Of a stretch of DNA of 36,924 nucleotides, positions 8,278-17,082 are shown in pieces. The stretch lies in IMG/VR virus record IMGVR_UViG_3300042923_001084, positions 1 through 36,924 of that record; one strand, given 5' to 3'. The stretch comes from a virus. Both the position numbers and the translations under genes were made by a program. How positions within the stretch are numbered: the first letter of the stretch is position 1; every line of letters begins with the position of its first letter. The notes beneath the pieces were generated by a model. It searched no databases, had not been told where the DNA came from, and saw nothing but the letters and a program-made list of their open reading frames with translations.

Positions 8278-8711
8278 TCTTGCTCTTCCTCCTCATTTAT
8301 TAATCCTAAGGCTCGGTTTTCATCCTCAATTGCACTCAAGTATTGTCCTTCAATTCTTCTCAAATCAGCTATATTATTCATTACTGTTTTTCTGAGTATA
8401 TCTCTTTTAGGCTGGTTCTTAGTACCAAGTTCTTGGTGCACGCCATACCATGTATTATGTTTTATGCCTATCTGCAAATCTCCTTCAATTCTTCTAAGCC
8501 AATGCTGATAAGCGGCTTTAAACCTTTTAGACTGCTTTCTCATACCTGGTAGTTTATTAAACTCTTCCCTTATCTTATATTTAAGAAATCTAGCAACATC
8601 TCGTAGTGCTGCTCTGCTAAGCTCAGTGATTAAATACTTAGTTCTATCTACACTAGAGACGTACTGAATACCTTTTTTATTAACTTTAATAACTGACTTA
8701 GGTAGTGGCAT
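8274..8711 (-). CDS. HK97 gp10-like head-tail protein
   Basis: A 145-residue protein with helical N-terminus and the diagnostic segment WYGVHQELGTKNQPKRDILR (tyrosine-glycine then E-x-GT and QP), typical of HK97 gp10-like proteins at the head-tail joint. A longer frame reaches 8825, but ATG 8711 has AAGGAG nine bases upstream and leaves a normal 14-base overlap with the gene before, so I use it. The acidic EEEEQE tail is read just before the next gene starts. Confidence 0.82.
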   Translation of the reverse strand: MPLPKSVIKVNKKGIQYVSSVDRTKYLITELSRAALRDVARFLKYKIREEFNKLPGMRKQSKRFKAAYQHWLRRIEGDLQIGIKHNTWYGVHQELGTKNQPKRDILRKTVMNNIADLRRIEGQYLSAIEDENRALGLINEEEEQE

Positions 8712-9012
8712 TATTGACCACTCCTTGGCATATAAGCTCCATAACCTCGCCAGTAACTTCATAGGTCCGTATAACGTTATAGGTCTTACCGTTGTATTCA
8801 AGCATGCATTCTCCATTGTATTCATATGGATGAATTTCGAAGGTTATCTCTGGCTTTAATCCAACTGCAGCCGCTTGATAGAATTCACTTTGCCTTACTG
8901 ACTTCTTATTTGCGAAAATAAAGTCATTTTTTATAAGCACTTTTATAGGATCTCCTAACTCATTCTCCTCATCAACCAAGTTTATTAGATAAACAATATC
9001 ACACCACGGCAT
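8698..9012 (-). CDS. phage head closure protein (head-tail joining)
   Basis: A 104-residue protein in the head-closure slot between the connector and the gp10-like gene. It contains KKSVRQSEFYQAAAVGLKPE and a later EYNGKTYNVIRTYE, the pattern of SPP1 gp16/HK97 stopper-like proteins. A GTG at 9021 would lengthen it by three residues, but AGGTGAT lies at proper distance from the ATG at 9012. Confidence 0.82.
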   Translation of the reverse strand: MPWCDIVYLINLVDEENELGDPIKVLIKNDFIFANKKSVRQSEFYQAAAVGLKPEITFEIHPYEYNGECMLEYNGKTYNVIRTYEVTGEVMELICQGVVNNATT

Positions 9013-9262
9013 TATAATCACCTGCTAGGCTAAGAGATATTTTTAAAGATTGATAGGAGGCTTTATACCTATCAGCATTATTAATATCTAATTCAGCCTT
9101 ACAATATAGAGTAACAGCTCTCTTTATCAAAGGATCAGTATCTGTAATTTGATTAATACCTGCAAGCTTTAAATCTGCTTTACAAGCTGCTATTAAATCT
9201 GTCACTTCAGTATCTAATGCATTATTTCTAATCCTTAATGTACTTTTAACATCCTCTAGCAC
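8999..9262 (-). CDS. head-tail connector protein (gp6-like)
   Basis: An 87-residue helical protein, MLEDVKSTLRIRN then DLIAACKADLKLAGI and RAVTLYCKAELD. This is the usual sequence of HK97 gp6-like DNA-packaging connectors, which form the ring below the portal. It follows the capsid gene and overlaps the head closure gene by 14 bases. Confidence 0.88.
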   Translation of the reverse strand: MLEDVKSTLRIRNNALDTEVTDLIAACKADLKLAGINQITDTDPLIKRAVTLYCKAELDINNADRYKASYQSLKISLSLAGDYNAVV

Positions 9263-9278
9263 TTTATCACATCCTTAA

Positions 9279-9300
9279 AAGGGAGGAATAATCCTCCCTT
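9279..9300 (-). terminator. hairpin attenuator after the capsid gene
   Basis: A perfect 8-bp stem AAGGGAGG/CCTCCCTT with a six-base loop follows the capsid stop; the minus strand then reads TTTAAGG, a short T-run. It resembles the hairpin after the major tail gene and would trim expression after the most abundant protein. Confidence 0.6.
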
Positions 9301-9307
9301 AAGTTAA

Positions 9308-10507
9308 TTAAGCACCTTTCTTAACGATTATTACACCATTAGGATCTATGAGTTTACCATCAGCTATAAGTATAGCTTTGTCTACCCATTGGTTAGTATC
9401 GTGATCTAACCATCTGAACATTTGCATTTGCATGTTGGAGTTAATACCATAGTCTTTTAAGTTTGCAAAAATAGCAACTATATCTCCAACTGCAGCTGCA
9501 TCGTATGGTGTTACAACATCGTCTTCAACCAACATTACTTCTCTACCGCCAAACCTTTCTTGAGGTCCTTCGGTAATTCCATAATTTATTCTTCCTATTG
9601 GCTGTCCAGTAGTATCTACCATGCCATCAATATAACCTTCAAAAGTTCCAGCAGCCATTATCCATGAACCACCAGCTCTATAAGCTAGAGGTATTTTAGC
9701 AAATACTTTCTTCTTCCATCCATCATACTTAACAAAATCAACAGCTGATAGAGTTATAATTTGTCCAGCAGGTACTCTTGAATCTACTGCAATTCCAAGA
9801 GGTTGTCCTGAACCAGTTCCCTTTATTACAGCAACATCGATAGCCTTTACCATAGCCTCTACTATTAATGTAGCTATAGTTGTTTCAAATGAATCTAGAG
9901 TAACAGTTTCTGCAAGTAATGATACTGCAACCTTGCACTCAAGTCCATAGTAGTTGAAGGATACACTTGTATTTGCAGAAACCTTTTGTCTATCTGATGG
10001 AATTGTTTCATTTATCCAGTTAGCAGTTGGTTTAAGTGATAATATTGGGAATTGGACTCCACCCTTAACATTAAGTAGTCTGATTCTGCTGAATATTTGA
10101 CCATATGTAGTCATCTTTCTGATAACTTCATTCATTATGGTTGTTGGAATAACAGCAGTTGCATCTCCAGTAGTAGTTTGAGCATTAGCTCTTAATTCTT
10201 CTGACATAGTTCCAGTCTTGCAGAACTCCATGAAAGCTTTTCTATATTCAGCTGAGTTGAATTTATCTTCTTCTCTTTCTTCAACTTTTTTCACTCCTGG
10301 TATAAAGACCTCTCTCTTTTCGCCTGCTCCACCATTATTTATTAAGCCAGCTTCAGCTTTAAGCTTTTCTCTTTTCTCAATTTGAGTTTGTAGCTCATTT
10401 AACTCTTTTAATTCTTTTTCTATTGCACCTAAATCTGCTTTAGGGTCCTCAAGCATTGTTCTTAACTCTGCTTTTCTTGCTAATATTTCTTGTACTGTTT
10501 TATACAT
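9308..10507 (-). CDS. major capsid protein, HK97 fold
   Basis: A 399-residue protein. Residues 1 to about 60 form a charged coiled coil (scaffolding delta domain), then a linker, and from about residue 105 the shell domain (TTTGDATAVIPTTIMNEVIR, later IKGTGSGQPLGI). The delta domain is expected to be removed by the protease encoded two genes upstream. Terminal KDYGINSNMQMQMFRWLDH is typical of phage major capsid proteins. ATG behind AAGGTG. Confidence 0.93.
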   Translation of the reverse strand: MYKTVQEILARKAELRTMLEDPKADLGAIEKELKELNELQTQIEKREKLKAEAGLINNGGAGEKREVFIPGVKKVEEREEDKFNSAEYRKAFMEFCKTGTMSEELRANAQTTTGDATAVIPTTIMNEVIRKMTTYGQIFSRIRLLNVKGGVQFPILSLKPTANWINETIPSDRQKVSANTSVSFNYYGLECKVAVSLLAETVTLDSFETTIATLIVEAMVKAIDVAVIKGTGSGQPLGIAVDSRVPAGQIITLSAVDFVKYDGWKKKVFAKIPLAYRAGGSWIMAAGTFEGYIDGMVDTTGQPIGRINYGITEGPQERFGGREVMLVEDDVVTPYDAAAVGDIVAIFANLKDYGINSNMQMQMFRWLDHDTNQWVDKAILIADGKLIDPNGVIIVKKGA

Positions 10508-10524
10508 GATAACACCTTCACTTT

Positions 10525-10674
10525 CTAATTATTATTTTCTTGTTCTTTTTCTAGTTTAGATTCTAGTTTAGTTAACTCTTTAAGTTCATCTTCTAGAGGT
10601 TTGGCTTTCCTCTGAAACTCATTGATTGTATTTTGCAAGTCTACTTTTCTGATTCTGATTTCTTCTAAAGTCAC
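10525..10674 (-). CDS. small coiled-coil protein between protease and capsid
   Basis: A 49-residue, highly charged protein starting at GTG 10674 behind AGGGGTG. It is almost entirely a predicted coiled coil (NEFQRKAKPLEDELKELTKL) with an Asn-rich end. Its style resembles the N-terminal delta domain of the capsid protein that follows, so it may be an accessory scaffold or a split-off remnant of that domain. That role is inferred from position and composition only. Confidence 0.65.
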   Translation of the reverse strand: MTLEEIRIRKVDLQNTINEFQRKAKPLEDELKELTKLESKLEKEQENNN

Positions 10675-10689
10675 TATTTTCACCCCTTT

Positions 10690-11283
10690 TTAAAATAAAG
10701 TTTGAATTAATAATTTCTTTCTTAATTCCTCATGATTTTTAAGGTCTTCCTTGTAGTTCTCTAAACTTCTACAACTTATTTCAGAGCTTTCATAAGCTGG
10801 AAATGTACAAGGACTTACCTCAAAGAGTTCTGCTTCAACAATACTTCTTTTGTAAATTTCTCTACCTTCATATTGAACTTTTGACCAAACATCATTAAGA
10901 CATATAAAGCCAAAAGAGGAACCATCTATATCTCCTCTACTAACGCTCTCGTATGCATCATTGCCCCAAGAGTTATTAGGAGGGTCAACATCATAGTTTA
11001 GTCCAGTTATATCACTGTTGAATCTTAAGGTGCCACTTTTGCAGCTTCCCAAAGGTTTTGAAGTATCGTGATTCCAAAGTGACTTTTGATTTCTATTTTG
11101 AAGTGATTTGTCAAATGCTCCTGAAGATATTTCCTCAAGCCATTCATCACCCCATCTATCCCTCATAAGCGTTGGTGTATTGTATTTCACAGCATAACCG
11201 CCAATGGTTCTCTTACTGCCTTCAAGTGCAGCTCTAACTTCCAATTTTTCAGTTGCTAGCTGTCTAATTTCCTTCTCCTTCAT
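10690..11283 (-). CDS. HK97-type prohead protease
   Basis: A 197-residue serine protease that matures the capsid by removing scaffold regions. The N-terminal half has IGGYAVKYNTPT. His72 lies in LWNHDTSKPLG and Ser122/123 in DGSSFGF, matching the His and Ser of the HK97 gp4 family. Its start overlaps the portal 3' end by 20 bases and uses GGGGTG as ribosome site. Confidence 0.92.
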   Translation of the reverse strand: MKEKEIRQLATEKLEVRAALEGSKRTIGGYAVKYNTPTLMRDRWGDEWLEEISSGAFDKSLQNRNQKSLWNHDTSKPLGSCKSGTLRFNSDITGLNYDVDPPNNSWGNDAYESVSRGDIDGSSFGFICLNDVWSKVQYEGREIYKRSIVEAELFEVSPCTFPAYESSEISCRSLENYKEDLKNHEELRKKLLIQTLF

Positions 11284-12463
11284 CTATATTTTCACCCCCT
11301 TCCAAGTCACCTTTATCATTTACTACAGCTGTATCAAGCCTACGAAGCGGCTTGTCTCCTCCTTCGATTGGTCCAAGATTCATTACCTCTCTCCATTCAT
11401 TTGGAGTTAAAGCTCCTCTGTCTACCATCTGTACAAGACTTAACTTTGTTGACATAGAAGCATATTGTAGACTATTGGCTTCAAAAATGATTGAGTTGCC
11501 AAAGCCTCTTTCTTTTTTACTAAATATTCTTCGAGTAAACTCTCCGCTTAATTGCTTAGAATCAGGCTCAATTTCTGATTCATAATAAGCATTCCATTCA
11601 TCTTCATCAAATTTACTTTGTATAATATTTTCATTAGTATTAAAAAAGCTATATAACCTAAGTACGGTTCTATCCATTTGAGCCGCATTAGGTACATAGC
11701 TTTCATTTTTTATTTGCTCTAAATCATATTTAGGATCTGTTGCTGCAACACCTTTACCATTATCAATACTTAAAAAGGTATCTACAAACTTATTAACTTC
11801 TATATCTCTATCCTCAGGCCTTAACACACTCTTAAATTTCATGAGCCACTTAATGACCATGGAATTTTTAATGGCTTTTACTATTCCTTGGTCAGTTGTA
11901 GTTACTATTTGCATTAAGCTACTAAGGGTTTCGTGAGGCGAATCCCCAAAGAAATCACTTTCATTAAAATCTCTTCTGAGATGTATAACATCTGTATATG
12001 GTACAGTCATTCTCTTTCCAGTAGGGAAATTGAATCTTAGATACAAATCACCCTCTGAGCCTTCTATTAGCTCAACACTAGTTGCTGGAAGTGGATATAA
12101 CTCATTAGCATAACCTAAGTCGTCACGCTTTACATAGATAAAAGCATTGCTATTCAACATAAGCTGAGTAATAACTTTTTCTATCATTACCTGCATTGTC
12201 ATGTATGGATTAGGTTCTTCCAGAATGAATCTCATATACGGCTGGGGATTAACTTTAAACACCTCACCATATTTTAATATATGTTTAGGAACAAGCTTTC
12301 CCATTGCTCTTGCTTTAGGTCTTATTGCACCTCGTATAATATCACTTTTATATAAATTACCATCCCATACATAAAAGCCATTGCCATAGTCAGTAATCAT
12401 TTCAAAGCGTGAGGTAACTTTAGGGGAACTTTTCCCGCCAAATATCTTTTGAAATAAACCCAA
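11264..12463 (-). CDS. portal protein, HK97 family
   Basis: A 399-residue portal subunit: MGLFQKIFGG start, central NSNAFIYVKRDDLGYANELYPL and DVIHLRRDF segments typical of HK97-like portals. The dodecameric portal is the DNA channel and docking site for the terminase, whose genes are directly upstream. The start is TTG at 12463 with GGAGGTG. Confidence 0.92.
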   Translation of the reverse strand: MGLFQKIFGGKSSPKVTSRFEMITDYGNGFYVWDGNLYKSDIIRGAIRPKARAMGKLVPKHILKYGEVFKVNPQPYMRFILEEPNPYMTMQVMIEKVITQLMLNSNAFIYVKRDDLGYANELYPLPATSVELIEGSEGDLYLRFNFPTGKRMTVPYTDVIHLRRDFNESDFFGDSPHETLSSLMQIVTTTDQGIVKAIKNSMVIKWLMKFKSVLRPEDRDIEVNKFVDTFLSIDNGKGVAATDPKYDLEQIKNESYVPNAAQMDRTVLRLYSFFNTNENIIQSKFDEDEWNAYYESEIEPDSKQLSGEFTRRIFSKKERGFGNSIIFEANSLQYASMSTKLSLVQMVDRGALTPNEWREVMNLGPIEGGDKPLRRLDTAVVNDKGDLEGGENIDEGEGN

Positions 12464-12478
12464 GTTCTCACCTCCTCT

Positions 12479-14185
12479 CTAAATCATATTCATATAATCA
12501 TTCCTGTGTCTATCAAGTACTACATAAGCATTAAGCAATGCTGCAGTTCCATCTATACGCCTACGTTGGTTATTAGTTTTACAAGGCTGAATATTTAAAT
12601 TCTTATCAGTCTCAATTGCAGTATTACTTAAACACCATTTATCAATAGGATTGTTATTGTAAACTATTAGCTTACTTGATAAATCTGCTTCTAAAAGCTT
12701 CATTGGAGCACTCAGAGTCTTTTTCCCCTGAATGACAGGCTCCATTGCCTCAGCTCCAAAATAATTTTTCATTTCTTCAACCCAATACTTTGCTGACCAG
12801 CTGTCATATCCTATCCAAGGTAAATAAATACCATATTCATTCATAACCTCAAGGAACCATTCTGTAACATATTTAGGGTGTACACTATTTCCCTCACAAA
12901 CTCTTAATAACCCTTGAGAGTACCAAATGTCATAAGGTATCTTGTCCTCAGCAGTTCTTATATCTAACAAATCTTCTGGAAGCCAGTACATTTGCAATAC
13001 ATGTATCTTATTACTTCCCGGAACCATAAAAATAACCTTTGCTGCAGTCAAGTCAGTAGTTGATGATAAGTCAACTCCTCCAATGCCATACTTAGGTTTC
13101 AAAACTGCTAAATCAAAGGTGCCTGTATTGTTCAACTGTTCAAATGTTAGCCAAGCTTGAGAAGATGTTTCTCTGATATTAAAGTCTTTACATAAAAGAT
13201 TTTTAATAAGCTTGCTATCAGCTAAAGCTTTTTTAACTTTGTTTTCTAACTGGTCTAATTTCTTAATAGTTCCTAGTCCTGGATTAGCCTTTTGCCAACA
13301 TGCAGGATCTGTCCACTCTTCTCTACTATCAAGCTCATAGATAATTGGTAAGAAATGTTCATCATGATATCCGTCAGCGTCATCATATCCATTTATAACT
13401 CTTTCAGCTTCATCATATTTCAAATCATAAACTGATTCTCTTACAGTCCCTGCTGTAGTTGTTATAAATATCAAAGGCTGCTCTCTTGCTGTAGTACCGT
13501 CTACAATAACATCATATAAATTTTTATCATTCCAAGCGTGTATTTCATCAAGTAAAGCTCCATGAACATTTAATCCGTCAAGGGTGTCTGAGTCACTACC
13601 TAAAGGCTTAAAAAAAGAATCGTTAAAATCACTAACCATCTCTCCAACCAAAGGCTTTATCCTTTTTAAGAGAGACTTTGACTTTTTAACCATTCTCTTA
13701 GCTTCTAACCATATTATCTTAGCTTGGTCTTTTTTTGTTGCTACTGCATATATTTCAGCACCCGGCTCACCATCAGCAACCTGCATGTAAAGTCCGATAG
13801 CTGCAGCCAGTGTAGATTTACCATTTTTTCTAGCAACAATCAATAGCACTTCATGGTGTTTTCTAGTGCCATCTAACTTACTTACAATACCGAATGTTAC
13901 AGCAACTAATGCCTTCTGCCACAACTCCATAATAAATGGTTTACCACCCATCTTACCTTTGGAGTGCTTGCAGTAATTTTCTACAAACTCTATAGCATGA
14001 TTTGCTTTCTTATTGTCATACTTCCATTTGCTATTAGGATCATTAATAATACTAACAATGTGTTTGTAAGTCTTATAGACTTTATTACTTACAATAACCT
14101 GCTTAGCTTCTATCTGCTCCCAATACTTTATTATAGGATTGTAGGCTTCTTCATAAATTATTTTTCTTAATGTTGCACTCTTCAT
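12479..14185 (-). CDS. terL: terminase large subunit
   Basis: A 568-residue packaging motor. The ATPase domain has a Walker A-like ARKNGKST (118-125) and Walker B LLDE (211-214) followed by IHAW. The C-terminal nuclease domain begins near GGVDLSSTTDLTA and has a late acidic residue in RRIDGTAALL. The sequence is of the YmfN/HK97 type that goes with P27-like small subunits and an HNH partner, which are encoded just upstream. Its ATG overlaps the TerS stop (ATGA). Confidence 0.94.
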   Translation of the reverse strand: MKSATLRKIIYEEAYNPIIKYWEQIEAKQVIVSNKVYKTYKHIVSIINDPNSKWKYDNKKANHAIEFVENYCKHSKGKMGGKPFIMELWQKALVAVTFGIVSKLDGTRKHHEVLLIVARKNGKSTLAAAIGLYMQVADGEPGAEIYAVATKKDQAKIIWLEAKRMVKKSKSLLKRIKPLVGEMVSDFNDSFFKPLGSDSDTLDGLNVHGALLDEIHAWNDKNLYDVIVDGTTAREQPLIFITTTAGTVRESVYDLKYDEAERVINGYDDADGYHDEHFLPIIYELDSREEWTDPACWQKANPGLGTIKKLDQLENKVKKALADSKLIKNLLCKDFNIRETSSQAWLTFEQLNNTGTFDLAVLKPKYGIGGVDLSSTTDLTAAKVIFMVPGSNKIHVLQMYWLPEDLLDIRTAEDKIPYDIWYSQGLLRVCEGNSVHPKYVTEWFLEVMNEYGIYLPWIGYDSWSAKYWVEEMKNYFGAEAMEPVIQGKKTLSAPMKLLEADLSSKLIVYNNNPIDKWCLSNTAIETDKNLNIQPCKTNNQRRRIDGTAALLNAYVVLDRHRNDYMNMI

Positions 14186-14556
14186 TTGCTCTTCACGAAT
14201 GCTTCAAATTCATCCTCATCAGGAATACTACTTCCTTTGGGAAGTATATCTGTTAATTGCTTCATAGCTGATATAAAGTTTTTAATCATAGTATTATAAA
14301 TTTCAACCTCTGGAGACTTCTTCACTCCAAATTGATTCTCGCCATTTTGATATTCACATGTTAAACCATTCTTAATAAGGTACTCTTGAAGTTCTCTTAA
14401 AGTGACAGCCATGAAAGCAGCATTTTCAACAACAGATTGAACAGCCTTTTTTTTCTTAGGTTCTATATCCTTGAAAAGCTTGTTAAGTTTTGCTATCTCT
14501 TTCTTAATTTCTTGTTGTTTCGCTATCTCTTCATATCTTTGATTTTTATTGTTCAC
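14182..14556 (-). CDS. terS: terminase small subunit, P27 family
   Basis: A 124-residue protein with a basic N-terminus, the LNKLFKDIEPKKKKAVQSVV helix pair and a later EIYNTMIKNFISAMKQLTDIL segment, as in phage P27-type small terminases. It recognises the packaging site and regulates TerL. GTG 14556 is preferred over GTG 14565 because AGGTGA is five bases upstream of it. Confidence 0.86.
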   Translation of the reverse strand: MNNKNQRYEEIAKQQEIKKEIAKLNKLFKDIEPKKKKAVQSVVENAAFMAVTLRELQEYLIKNGLTCEYQNGENQFGVKKSPEVEIYNTMIKNFISAMKQLTDILPKGSSIPDEDEFEAFVKSK

Positions 14557-14565
14557 CTTTTTCAC

Positions 14566-14680
14566 CTCACTCTACTAACTACACCCCCCTTCAATTTTGA
14601 CCTGTGCGTTTTTTGATTGTCCCCACTCGGTCCTTTAGTCTACAAAACACAAGTATTTTATAGGGTGGACTCTACTAACT
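14566..14680. other. candidate cos/packaging region with a 12-bp direct repeat
   Basis: The non-coding gap between HNH and TerS is 92-101 bp and is flanked by an exact 12-bp direct repeat, ACTCTACTAACT at 14569-14580 and 14669-14680, exactly 100 bp apart. Phages with HNH, P27-type TerS and HK97-like TerL usually have cos near this spot. The cut positions cannot be read from the sequence. Confidence 0.4.
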
Positions 14681-14957
14681 CTCCATATTTATTGAACACT
14701 AATCCATCTCTAGTTATCTTATCTTTACATGCATGATGCTCCTTGTTGTGACAGTCTTGGCATAAGTACTCTAGCTTATCCCAATTAAAAGATACATAAG
14801 GATCATTTATATTCTCCGGTATAAGTATTTCTTTATGATGCACTATCTTTCCAGGTTGACCACACCGCTCGCATAGGCCATGTACGATGGTTATATAAGA
14901 TTCTCTACACTCCTTCCATGCTTTACTTTTATAAAACTTTTCCGCCCAACTCTTCAT
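14658..14957 (-). CDS. HNH endonuclease, packaging-associated
   Basis: A 99-residue HNH nuclease with two zinc knuckle pairs, C29-x2-C32 and C66-x2-C69, the catalytic His pair H40-H41, and CHNKEHH after the second knuckle. In HK97-like phages the corresponding protein (gp74) assists terminase cleavage at cos, and its location two genes before TerL supports that role. It starts at ATG behind AAAGGTTGAG. Confidence 0.9.
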   Translation of the reverse strand: MKSWAEKFYKSKAWKECRESYITIVHGLCERCGQPGKIVHHKEILIPENINDPYVSFNWDKLEYLCQDCHNKEHHACKDKITRDGLVFNKYGELVESTL

Positions 14958-14981
14958 TCATCTCAACCTTTCATCTAAAAT

Positions 14982-15020
14982 AAAAAGGAATGTATTATTT
15001 TAAGAAATACATTCCTTTTT
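14982..15020 (-). terminator. strong, nearly symmetrical terminator
   Basis: A 15-bp perfect stem (14982-14996/15006-15020, AAAAAGGAATGTATT) with a short loop has A-runs on one side and T-runs on the other, so it can work in both directions. It ends the leftward membrane-protein gene and lies just upstream of the HNH gene, so late transcription must read through it or start very near it. Confidence 0.9.
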
Positions 15021-15023
15021 ATT

Positions 15024-15857
15024 TTATTCTTTTTCGTTTAGATTTAACTGTGCTGGAAACTTCCGCCTTGGATACGTAAAGTGAAGAAAAGTTGCTGGTA
15101 ATATAAATGTAATCCCCATTATAATAGCCGTCCATTTATTGGCGGTTTCATTAGTTTCAGTAATCCACTTTGGTAACTTTTCATAATTTAATCCCAAATA
15201 TATAAATAATAATCCTATGCATATATATATAACAAAGATAAACTTAGAACTGGCTATTCTAGAGATTTTGTAATAACCTTTAAGTTCATCTTTTGCAACA
15301 AACAAGCCCATAACTTGTCCAAAATGTTTAATGCCTTCTGGAATTCCCTTAATAACCCCTTCAACTTTCATCTTTGACTTCTTAAATGTATGTAATATTT
15401 CAATTACAGCTCCATCAGAAGGATCAAGATAATCAAAATTAATTATTGCCTCATTTCTTTTTATATTATTTATTTCGATTTTAAAATCATTCACTTCCCT
15501 AGTTACTTTAATAACTTTAGCATACAGTATTTCTCCATCATCACTATTAAATACAATTCTCAATCTTTCCTTTTCAACTATATCCTTGCCATCTATTGTT
15601 TTAGTTCCATCATTCCAGAAAATCAAATAAGATTTTGTTAATCTGCATACTTTATTTCCCCTGTATTTAATTTCAATAGAATCCAGGTCAATTTTATTAT
15701 CTAAATCAATTATTCTAATGAAATCTGTTTGATATGCTGGCTTAGCTATAGTCTGTGACTTCCTATAAAAATAATAACTAACTATAGTGCCTATAAAAAA
15801 AGTTATTAACCCAATAACAGTTCCAGCCCAGTTTTTACTTAAAATATCAATGAGCAT
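15024..15857 (-). CDS. three-helix membrane protein of unknown function (moron)
   Basis: A 277-residue protein with one N-terminal helix (about 12-32), a central soluble beta-rich domain (about 45-170) with FWNDGTKTIDGKDI, and two C-terminal helices (about 207-225 and 241-260). I do not assign a function. It has its own promoter (15988-15996), a long leader and its own terminator, so it is an independent unit between early and late genes. This is typical of a lysogenic-conversion or exclusion gene. Confidence 0.8.
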   Translation of the reverse strand: MLIDILSKNWAGTVIGLITFFIGTIVSYYFYRKSQTIAKPAYQTDFIRIIDLDNKIDLDSIEIKYRGNKVCRLTKSYLIFWNDGTKTIDGKDIVEKERLRIVFNSDDGEILYAKVIKVTREVNDFKIEINNIKRNEAIINFDYLDPSDGAVIEILHTFKKSKMKVEGVIKGIPEGIKHFGQVMGLFVAKDELKGYYKISRIASSKFIFVIYICIGLLFIYLGLNYEKLPKWITETNETANKWTAIIMGITFILPATFLHFTYPRRKFPAQLNLNEKE

Positions 15858-15987
15858 TTTATTCCTCCCCTAATTCCCTACAAATTCAAATAGTCTCTGT
15901 AAATTTTTACTTCAAAGTCTACATATACCTAGATATTAATACATATATTTACAAAAACTATTACTAAAAACTTCAAATACTGCTAAA

Positions 15988-15996
15988 ATTATACCA
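15988..15996 (-). promoter_or_regulatory. extended -10 promoter for the membrane moron
   Basis: The minus strand reads TGGTATAAT, a perfect TGn-extended -10, about 130 bases before the ATG at 15857, without a clear -35. The rest of the 367-base gap 15858-16224 is very AT-rich and holds no gene I can support. Confidence 0.6.
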
Positions 15997-16224
15997 CAAT
16001 AATGTAAGGTTTAAAATAATTAATATTAAAAACATCTTGTTTTTTTACACGAATATTAATATTGTTATTCATAAATTCGTTCATTTTTTTTACATTGAAT
16101 GGATCATTTATATATAGAATCACTCTTTCATATCAGAACATTTCTACTAATATATGCACTTAAAATTTTACCCTTGAATAGGCATGTTTCTTAAAATAAA
16201 ACATTCACACTCTAAAAAATAAAA

Positions 16225-16830
16225 TTACCTAAAGAAATCATTAAGTTTAGAACTGTATTGGTCAAACAATTCTCTATCTAAACCAAGATATCTTTGGGTA
16301 ATTTCTCTACTTGCATGTCCTAACATTTCTTTTACTGCATCAATATTCTTGTCACTTTCTATATATATTTTATAAGCATAAGTTTTTCTCATGCTATGAG
16401 CTGTAATATTAGTTAGTCCAAAATTCTTACCAGCTTCATCAAGTATTGCAGAAACTCGACTTACTTTTATTGGACTATTAGAGCCTTTTCTGCTCTGGAA
16501 GAGATACTCATAATCCTTTTTATTCTTTATATAATCCTTAAGGATCTTCCTAAGTTTATCTGGAACCGGAACTTCTCTTGGCTTCATGTTTTCTTTTTTA
16601 ATATTCTTAGAGTTTACTTTTTTACCCTCAAGAATAATAAAATACCCTTCCCTCAATGCGTCTTTAATATCTCTTACTTTTAACTTTACTAAGTCTCCAG
16701 CTCTATAGCCTGTACTTATTCCAATCAAAAACAGCATATAATTTCTTTCGTTCTTATATCTTAAATAGTCCTGAATATCAAAAATTAAGCTTAAATCTTT
16801 TATAGGCTTAGCAGGCTTTTTCTTTTTCAA
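16225..16830 (-). CDS. minimal tyrosine recombinase (catalytic domain only)
   Basis: A 201-residue tyrosine recombinase with the full catalytic set: R43 (TGYRAGD), H145 and R148 (AHSMRKT), H172 (LGHAS) and Y181 (QRYLG). It lacks the N-terminal DNA-binding domain of true phage integrases. It starts at TTG 16830 with AGGTGAG. Because a serine integrase is also present, this enzyme is probably not the integrase. Small recombinases of this kind often precede terminase genes in Firmicute phages; resolution of multimers or a switch role are options. Confidence 0.88.
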   Translation of the reverse strand: MKKKKPAKPIKDLSLIFDIQDYLRYKNERNYMLFLIGISTGYRAGDLVKLKVRDIKDALREGYFIILEGKKVNSKNIKKENMKPREVPVPDKLRKILKDYIKNKKDYEYLFQSRKGSNSPIKVSRVSAILDEAGKNFGLTNITAHSMRKTYAYKIYIESDKNIDAVKEMLGHASREITQRYLGLDRELFDQYSSKLNDFFR

Positions 16831-17051
16831 TCATGTCTCACCTGCCTCAGAGCTCCATTAACTCTTCTATAGCTCTTTTCTTTCATACACTGCCTCAGAT
16901 CATCTGTAGCCTTTTCTTTTGATATATTTTTACTAGAACAGTAAGGACATACTAAATATCTATCCTTACTAACTTTACTTAAATCTTCAGTTAACAGTAT
17001 AAATTCTAACTTACATTTGCTGCATTTATAGCTTGTATACATATTTAGCAT
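16827..17051 (-). CDS. small zinc-ribbon protein
   Basis: A 74-residue protein with two Cys pairs, YKCSKCK and VCPYCSS, about 25 residues apart, forming a zinc ribbon, then a basic tail. A frame extends to 17075, but GAAGGTGA precedes ATG 17051, making that the better start. It overlaps the recombinase gene by four bases and may be a DNA- or RNA-binding regulator. Function unknown. Confidence 0.75.
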   Translation of the reverse strand: MLNMYTSYKCSKCKLEFILLTEDLSKVSKDRYLVCPYCSSKNISKEKATDDLRQCMKEKSYRRVNGALRQVRHD

Positions 17052-17082
17052 GTTTTCACCTTCTTTTATCTTCATAATATAA

